Shown in pieces: positions 38,295 to 42,610 of a stretch of 42,610 bases of DNA. The number at the start of each line of letters is the position of its first letter. Position 1 is the stretch's first letter. The translations under genes and the position numbers were made by a program. The DNA lies in the NCBI RefSeq assembly GCF_018372875.1, contig NZ_JAHAIF010000022.1, positions 1-42,610 of the forward strand, written 5' to 3'. The stretch is from Clostridium sp. Its GTDB lineage: Bacteria > Bacillota > Clostridia > Clostridiales > Clostridiaceae. The notes below the pieces were generated by a model that made no database searches, was not told where the DNA came from, and saw only the letters and a list, made by a program, of their open reading frames with translations.

Positions 38295-39362
38295 TTAAAC
38301 ACTAGCAATATCTATAACAATTTCATCATTACAATGAGATATAGTACTATTTACATATTTATCACATTGAATGGAACAAATAATATGTTTTTCTTCAACT
38401 TTGATTTTTACACCAGCATCCTCATAAATAGTGTTTTCAATATTTTCTAACAGGGGTTGAAGTAGCTGTTTTTGAGTATGATCAAGAGACATAAGTTGCT
38501 CTTTTTTATCCTCATTAAGCTTCATGTTATTAATAAACTTTTTACGATAATAGCTAGGAACAATTCCATAAAGTTCTTTGAAGGCTGTGGTATAAGCTTT
38601 AGAATTTGGCATTCCACAGTCTGCAGCAATTTGCTCAATGGATTTTTTTCCTTCTAATAATGATTCTATAGATTCACGTATTCTTACTAGTGCAACATAT
38701 TTTACAAATGAAATACCTGTATACCTCTTAAAAAGCTTTGAGGTATAAGACACACTAAACATTAGGGTATTTGCTACATCAGTTAAACGTAAATCTTCTT
38801 TATAATGCTTGTCTATGTACTGAATAGCCTTCATATAGTTTTCTCTATGAATAGACTGAACAGGCAAGCGTTCAATAGGATACTGCATGTAATTAGAAGT
38901 AATGTGAACTAACTCCATCATCATTGTATTTAACTCGAATAAATTATTGTTTCCACGCAAAAGAAAACCAACTAGTTTACCTATTTGAAGTTTTAACTTT
39001 TTTAATAAATTGGAGTTTTTCTTATTTGTGCAAACAATGGATTCATAGGAATGTTCTATTTCTCCTACCATAGCTTGGGGAAATAAAGAAAAATCAATGT
39101 GTATGGTTAAGATTACATTTTCTTCTTTAGAATGTTGGCGAATTATATGAATATCATTTGGTGCAATGATTATTACTTCATGTTCTTTAATTCTTTGGGA
39201 GAAATTTTCTGTAATAACTTCATATTCTCCTTTTAAAACGTAGGTTATTTCTAGGCTGTTATGACGAGAGAATATTTCTCTACTAAAGCTGTTAATACTT
39301 AAACTTAAGGGATAGCCAAATTTTTGCCCTGAAAAATCATAATAATATTTCATGTTTTGCAT
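38295..39362 (-). CDS. AraC-family transcriptional regulator with N-terminal cupin
   Basis: 355 aa. N-terminal cupin-like sensor (about 20-120: SLEITYVLKGEYEVI, IIIAPNDIHIIRQ) and the AraC double helix-turn-helix (about 190-280: ADCGMPNSKAYTTAFKELYG, then IVPSYYRKKF). A tail of about 60-70 residues follows the DNA-binding domain, with strand-like KIKVEEKHIICSIQ; most AraC proteins stop soon after the second helix-turn-helix, so the tail is unusual and might be the stump of a fused domain. TGGAGGTTTTTT precedes the ATG. Likely activates the downstream flavoenzyme gene in response to a small molecule; inferred from adjacency. Confidence 0.9.
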   Translation of the reverse strand: MQNMKYYYDFSGQKFGYPLSLSINSFSREIFSRHNSLEITYVLKGEYEVITENFSQRIKEHEVIIIAPNDIHIIRQHSKEENVILTIHIDFSLFPQAMVGEIEHSYESIVCTNKKNSNLLKKLKLQIGKLVGFLLRGNNNLFELNTMMMELVHITSNYMQYPIERLPVQSIHRENYMKAIQYIDKHYKEDLRLTDVANTLMFSVSYTSKLFKRYTGISFVKYVALVRIRESIESLLEGKKSIEQIAADCGMPNSKAYTTAFKELYGIVPSYYRKKFINNMKLNEDKKEQLMSLDHTQKQLLQPLLENIENTIYEDAGVKIKVEEKHIICSIQCDKYVNSTISHCNDEIVIDIASV

Positions 39363-39455
39363 AAAAAACCTCCATTTATCTTAGTGCAGATTTAATGTGT
39401 TTTATCTTAATAATAGATGGTTTTACAATAATAAACAAGTTTTTCATTTTCACAA

Positions 39456-39563
39456 ATGATAGTAGACTCTTGTAGTAAGGGATATGGAAATAAACTTCTT
39501 GATGATATTAGTTCTCTTATAAATAAGAACAAGCAGTGTATAATTCCCAATAATTATAGTTAG
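39456..39563 (+). pseudogene. Possible gene remnant (35 codons) in front of an orphan terminator
   Basis: ATG 39456 opens 35 codons (containing GYGNKLLDDISSLINKNK) with no ribosome binding site. Further protein-like words follow in another frame (IYMDNMIVG, then a stop, then PIKDDGEEELD). A perfect plus-strand terminator lies at 39652-39677 although no intact plus-strand gene ends there. The stretch 39363-39755 therefore looks like a decayed plus-strand gene of a few hundred bases. Family not identified. Confidence 0.3.
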
Positions 39564-39651
39564 GGTAAGATAAAGATATATATGGATAATATGATTGTTG
39601 GATAGCCTATAAAAGATGATGGGGAAGAAGAATTAGATTAGATTGTAGAGC

Positions 39652-39677
39652 TTGTAGTTTAAACTACAACCTTTTTT
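39652..39677 (+). terminator. Orphan plus-strand terminator
   Basis: The perfect 18-nt palindrome TTGTAGTTTAAACTACAA is followed by CC and six Ts, with no intact plus-strand gene upstream. Confidence 0.7.
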
Positions 39678-39694
39678 GATGTTTTATAATTAAA

Positions 39695-39732
39695 TAAAAA
39701 GCTCAAACTTAAAAACTAAGTTTGAGCTTTTC
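39695..39732 (-). terminator. Terminator of the low-complexity secreted protein gene
   Basis: AAAAGCTCAAACTTA / TAAGTTTGAGCTTTT, perfect arms around a 5-nt loop; on the minus strand a T-run follows. It lies 24 nt past the stop of the 39756-40550 gene. Confidence 0.85.
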
Positions 39733-39755
39733 TAATTTTCTAGAAAATTAGAATT

Positions 39756-40550
39756 TTAATTAACATTGTTTCCTAAATAATCTATATCAATATCTAGCGT
39801 TTCTCCATTTGTGTAAATTTTTACAGTTTTTCCATCGTATTTGTAGATTTGAGTAGATATATATTCATTAGTACTTATAATATTATAAAGCTTGCTTGCA
39901 CCTGATGGAACAACTTTGTTTAATACAGTTTTAATTATATTATGCATTTGAGGTGTATTAACCATGAATTTTAAATTTACAAGTTGCATGTATTCTCCAT
40001 CTTCTATTACCTGAGCAGAAGCTTTAGTAGAACGAAGTCCATCTTCTCTCATTTCATATATTTCGTACATAATTAAATGAGGCATATATTCATAGCCTAG
40101 GCTTTTAAGTAAAGCTGGAACTTCTCCTATTTTTAAACCAGCATTTGTTGGCTTAGAAGGTGTTGTAGGTGGTTTGCTAGTTTCTTGATTTGAATTACTA
40201 CTACCTCCTCCAGCTGGTTTATTATTACTAGGTTTATTAGTTGTTTTATTGTCATCTTTTTTATCAGATGATTCTTTATTTTCAGTAGTTTTATTAACTA
40301 CTGCTTCATTTTCAGATGTTGTATTCTCTGTTGATTTATCATCAGAGGTTTTGTTTTCAGTATTTTTTTCCTCAGTAGATGTATTATCATTAGTATTTTC
40401 TTCTGTATTTACATCTTCTAGTTGAGGGAGATTATTTACTAAAGACTGCTTATCCTTTTTCCTATTAAATAGAAAAAGGGTTGTACAAAATGCCAAAAGT
40501 ATAAAAAATATAGCTCCACCAATAATTAGTTTCTTATTCTTGTTCTTCAT
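39756..40550 (-). CDS. Secreted or membrane-anchored protein with low-complexity linker
   Basis: 264 aa. An N-terminal anchor (about 7-28, LIIGGAIFFILLAFCTTLFL) is followed by a disordered Asn/Thr/Ser/Glu/Lys-rich stretch (about 44-138) made of imperfect repeats such as TENKTSDD and STENTTSENE, then GGGSS and a Pro/Thr-rich piece (PPTTPSKP). The C-terminal domain (about 140-264, from GLKIGEVPALLKSLGYEYM) is compact and mixed alpha/beta; I do not recognise it. The linker suggests the domain is held away from the membrane in or beyond the cell wall. GAGAGGAAT precedes the ATG on the minus strand. Monocistronic. Confidence 0.78.
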   Translation of the reverse strand: MKNKNKKLIIGGAIFFILLAFCTTLFLFNRKKDKQSLVNNLPQLEDVNTEENTNDNTSTEEKNTENKTSDDKSTENTTSENEAVVNKTTENKESSDKKDDNKTTNKPSNNKPAGGGSSNSNQETSKPPTTPSKPTNAGLKIGEVPALLKSLGYEYMPHLIMYEIYEMREDGLRSTKASAQVIEDGEYMQLVNLKFMVNTPQMHNIIKTVLNKVVPSGASKLYNIISTNEYISTQIYKYDGKTVKIYTNGETLDIDIDYLGNNVN

Positions 40551-40834
40551 ATGTGTTTTAATTCCTCTCTATAAATTCTAAGTTAGTAATAAATGTACTT
40601 CTTTGTAAAAAATACAAGATTAGACACAACTTATAAAATTTTATCAAAATACTTAATTGATTACAATATCTATAAATAGAATATTTTGAGAAAATATGAA
40701 GCTTTAAATTTATATTTCTACTTGGCTACTGAATATGAATTTTTTACTTTAAAGGAATCTTGCATACCAATAAGTATATAATTTTATGAAAGTGATACAC
40801 CTTAATGTAATTGAGGTGGTTAGGTGATTTTTAT

Positions 40835-40880
40835 AAAAAAAGTAATATTTTGCGTAGGGGTACGCGAAATATTACTTTTT
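40835..40880 (-). terminator. Terminator downstream of the LURP-one-like gene (probably bidirectional)
   Basis: AAAAGTAATATTTTGCGTA pairs with TACGCGAAATATTACTTTT around GGGG, with A- and T-runs on both sides. It lies about 113 nt beyond the minus-strand gene end. In the remaining gap 40551-40992 I see no supported gene. Confidence 0.8.
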
Positions 40881-40992
40881 CTTATTTTTATTTAGAAATA
40901 CTAAACTCAATTCTTTAATTTTATAAAATTTCATGCCTTACAAATGGCATAAAACCGTTGAAAATTAGTTTTAACGAAATAATAGCCTTTTT

Positions 40993-41448
40993 TTATTTAA
41001 TCCAGCATAATGCAAATACAATACTTAAAACTTCTTCAAGGTTTGATTGGTCAACAACATCTACTACATAATTTTTTTCTGATTCTTGATTTTCTACATC
41101 AATTGTTGCTAATACTTGATTGTTTTTAGAGATTTTAAAATTTATTCCATTCCAATCCCCAATTATTGAAATATCATTTCCAGTGATCTCATAAACTTCT
41201 CTTAGTTCTTTTATATCTTTTTTTATAGTAATCTTATCGTTGTTTAATGATATAACAATTTTAGGTGAATTAACCAATCCAAAGTTACTTCTAATTCTTT
41301 CTATAGTTCCTATCTTTTCCTGTTGTACATTAATGATAGAATAACACTCTCTTGTTGGTAATGCTTTTGATTTTTCAAAGCTAAGAATTTCTTTACCGTT
41401 TTCGTCTTTTACAGTTGAGTTTTTTAACCCTTTAAAATTAACTTTCAT
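40993..41448 (-). CDS. LURP-one-related / tubby-C-like family protein
   Basis: 151 aa small soluble protein matching the bacterial LURP-one-related (PF04525-like) beta-barrel. Typical elements: an opening strand pair (VKDENGKEILSFEKSK), REVYEITGNDISIIGDWNG, FKISKNNQVLATID, and the C-terminal NYVVDVVDQSNLEEVLSIVF with a hydrophobic central helix. The function of bacterial members is not established; the fold resembles phospholipid scramblase and tubby domains. AAAGGAGGTTTTAAAC precedes the start. Monocistronic. Confidence 0.82.
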   Translation of the reverse strand: MKVNFKGLKNSTVKDENGKEILSFEKSKALPTRECYSIINVQQEKIGTIERIRSNFGLVNSPKIVISLNNDKITIKKDIKELREVYEITGNDISIIGDWNGINFKISKNNQVLATIDVENQESEKNYVVDVVDQSNLEEVLSIVFALCWIK

Positions 41449-41727
41449 TGTTTAAAACCTCCTTTTTATATTACAATTATACCATATTATGGGATTAATA
41501 GTATGATGGAGTTATTATTTTTCACAACCTAATTATTAAACATAAAGTGTTATTTTAAAGTATTGCGACAAAATCCAAGTCCATAGATCTTTGCCTTTTG
41601 TTATTCACTAAAATTCCATTTAACGAAATGACAAGAAGAATCTGAAGATATGATATAATTTTTTATACTCAAGGATTAAATAATTTAGTAATTGAACGTT
41701 TTTTAAAGATAAAATGGGAGGGGAATT

Positions 41728-41853
41728 ATGAGTTTTATAACAATATGGACTTTAATTAATTTTATATTATTAGGAGTCGGAATATATATTTCTGTTTTAT
41801 TAATAAAAGCATTACGAATATATATCAAAAAAACAAATAGAAAATTATATTAA
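41728..41853 (+). CDS. Small membrane protein, 41 aa
   Basis: ATG 41728 follows GGGAGGGG at ideal distance and opens 41 codons. One long hydrophobic helix (about 4-27, with TLINFILLGVGIYISVLLIK) is followed by a basic tail (RIYIKKTNRK), so it is a single-pass protein with a cytoplasmic positive end. Size and tail resemble the many small single-helix membrane proteins of Clostridia. Function unknown. The strong ribosome binding site is the main support. A weak hairpin with a T-run follows near 41889-41922. Confidence 0.65.
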   Translation: MSFITIWTLINFILLGVGIYISVLLIKALRIYIKKTNRKLY

Positions 41854-41974
41854 TTAAAATAAATAGATCAATTAAAAAGAAGATTGGAAAAAACTAAACT
41901 AACTATTAGCTCAGTTTTTTTTCAGGTATAATTAGTATGTATAAATAAAAATTACCCTATTAAGGAGATAAGAA

Positions 41975-42484
41975 ATGAAAAAGAAATATATAAGAGTCAT
42001 AATGAAAATTATAGTAGCTATAATATTATTATTAATTCCGTTTATTTCTATTAATTCTTCAAATTTCAATATTAATAAAAATGAATATGATAAGATTGTT
42101 GTTGATGCAGAAGATCCATCAGAGTTGATAATAATAGATGGAAAAGACACGTTAACAGAATTTTGTAATAAGAACTCAATAAAAGAAGTTCCTAAATATA
42201 TATCATTTAATCAATTATATGGAAAGAATCCGTTTAAAATACTTACAAGATACAAAAAAGGTATTCCAAACAATTATATTTTTGAAATATATGGGGAGTT
42301 TGAAATTTCTTCATCTGATACAATAATGTTTAAAGTAGAAGATTGGAATAATATCGGGAATGATAAATTAATTTTATTAGATACAATATATATGAGATAT
42401 TATCAAATAATAATATTAATACTGCTATTATTATTACTTTGTATAAATATATATAAAAAAGGAGCTGTCGCATTAGCGGAATAA
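41975..42484 (+). CDS. Small membrane protein with two terminal helices, unknown function
   Basis: 169 aa. N-terminal helix (about 9-27, IMKIIVAIILLLIPFISI), an external domain of about 110 residues, and a C-terminal helix (about 142-160, YQIIILILLLLLLCINIY). No family recognised. AAGGAG precedes the ATG. The final codons (GAVALAE) and the stop codon lie inside the left arm and loop of the terminator hairpin, so the C-terminus after the helix is written by the terminator sequence. Confidence 0.75.
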   Translation: MKKKYIRVIMKIIVAIILLLIPFISINSSNFNINKNEYDKIVVDAEDPSELIIIDGKDTLTEFCNKNSIKEVPKYISFNQLYGKNPFKILTRYKKGIPNNYIFEIYGEFEISSSDTIMFKVEDWNNIGNDKLILLDTIYMRYYQIIILILLLLLLCINIYKKGAVALAE

Positions 42485-42510
42485 AATCCGTTAGCGACAG
42501 CTCCTTTTTT
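42455..42510 (+). terminator. Terminator overlapping the end of the last gene
   Basis: GGAGCTGTCGC (42461-42471) pairs with GCGACAGCTCC (42494-42504), with further CGGA/TCCG pairing inside and A/T runs outside. The stop codon TAA (42482-42484) is in the loop. After 42510 I see nothing supportable. Confidence 0.88.
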
Positions 42511-42610
42511 TCTATTTTACGAATAACCTTTAGATATTATTTGTACTTAAACACATATTACTTAAAAATAAGCGCACTTTAATAAGCCTTAGATAAAAGG
42601 CTTTTTAAAA

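Noticed and set aside
40688..40793. Short frame containing YEALNLYFYLATEYEFFTLK
   Set aside because: Would need a TTG start without a ribosome binding site; protein-like by eye but unsupported. May be a fragment of a lost gene.
41889..41922. Strong terminator after the 41-aa membrane protein
   Set aside because: The arms AAAAAACTAAACTAA and TTAGCTCAGTTTTTT have two A-C mismatches on the plus strand; only a weak signal, so not listed separately.

Overview
The window is strongly A+T rich. It uses AGA/AGG for most arginines, has strong GGAGG-type ribosome binding sites, and its genes are tightly packed between hairpin-plus-T-run terminators. Together with the gene content (OmpR-type two-component systems, FtsX-type and ABC-2-type exporters, a BglG-type PTS operon, TrkAH, an Fe-S old-yellow-enzyme reductase) this points to a low-GC Firmicute, most likely Clostridium sensu stricto or a close relative. 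That assignment is inference; no rRNA or tRNA gene is present to anchor it.

Layout. (1) 262-7334: response regulator, histidine kinase and a small membrane-anchored protein, then a lipoprotein with an ABC ATPase and a large two-half permease; this looks like a self-contained sensing/export module. (2) 7573-9342: an erythromycin-esterase-family protein fused to a five-helix membrane domain. (3) 9343-10959: gene-poor region with an N-terminally truncated Rpn-type nuclease/transposase gene and a possible degraded AraC-type regulator. (4) 10960-14144: FtsX-type ABC exporter; 20516-22211: response regulator plus an intramembrane-sensing kinase. These two halves would normally be neighbours. A beta-glucoside PTS operon lies between them (14209-20436: promoter, RNA antiterminator/terminator switch, IIA, LicT-like antiterminator, IIBC, 6-phospho-beta-glucosidase, 2-hydroxyacid dehydrogenase, NagB-like protein), and part of it uses CGN arginine codons unlike its surroundings. 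(5) 22581-25080: a DUF1287 protein and a large protein I cannot name. (6) 25207-32948: a complete Wadjet-type SMC anti-plasmid operon in the order jetD-jetA-jetB-jetC. (7) 33334-36143: TrkA-TrkH potassium uptake. (8) 36192-39362, minus strand: AraC-type regulator and an Fe-S flavoenzyme reductase. (9) 39363-42610: small envelope or unknown proteins, including a LURP-one-like protein and two small membrane proteins.

The most interesting points are: the jetD-first Wadjet locus, whose SMC subunit has Asp-Asn where the Walker B Asp-Glu is expected; a family of non-coding repeats (partial copy near 10828, fuller copies at 22246-22440 and 33004-33246, a left-end relative at 7401) that lie at the edges of the accessory blocks and keep a 26-nt loop while their stems differ; near-identical terminator hairpins on both sides of the jet operon; and a beta-glucoside operon carrying two extra enzymes, one a NagB-fold protein lacking a NagB catalytic glutamate. 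No CRISPR array, complete insertion sequence, tRNA or rRNA was seen.
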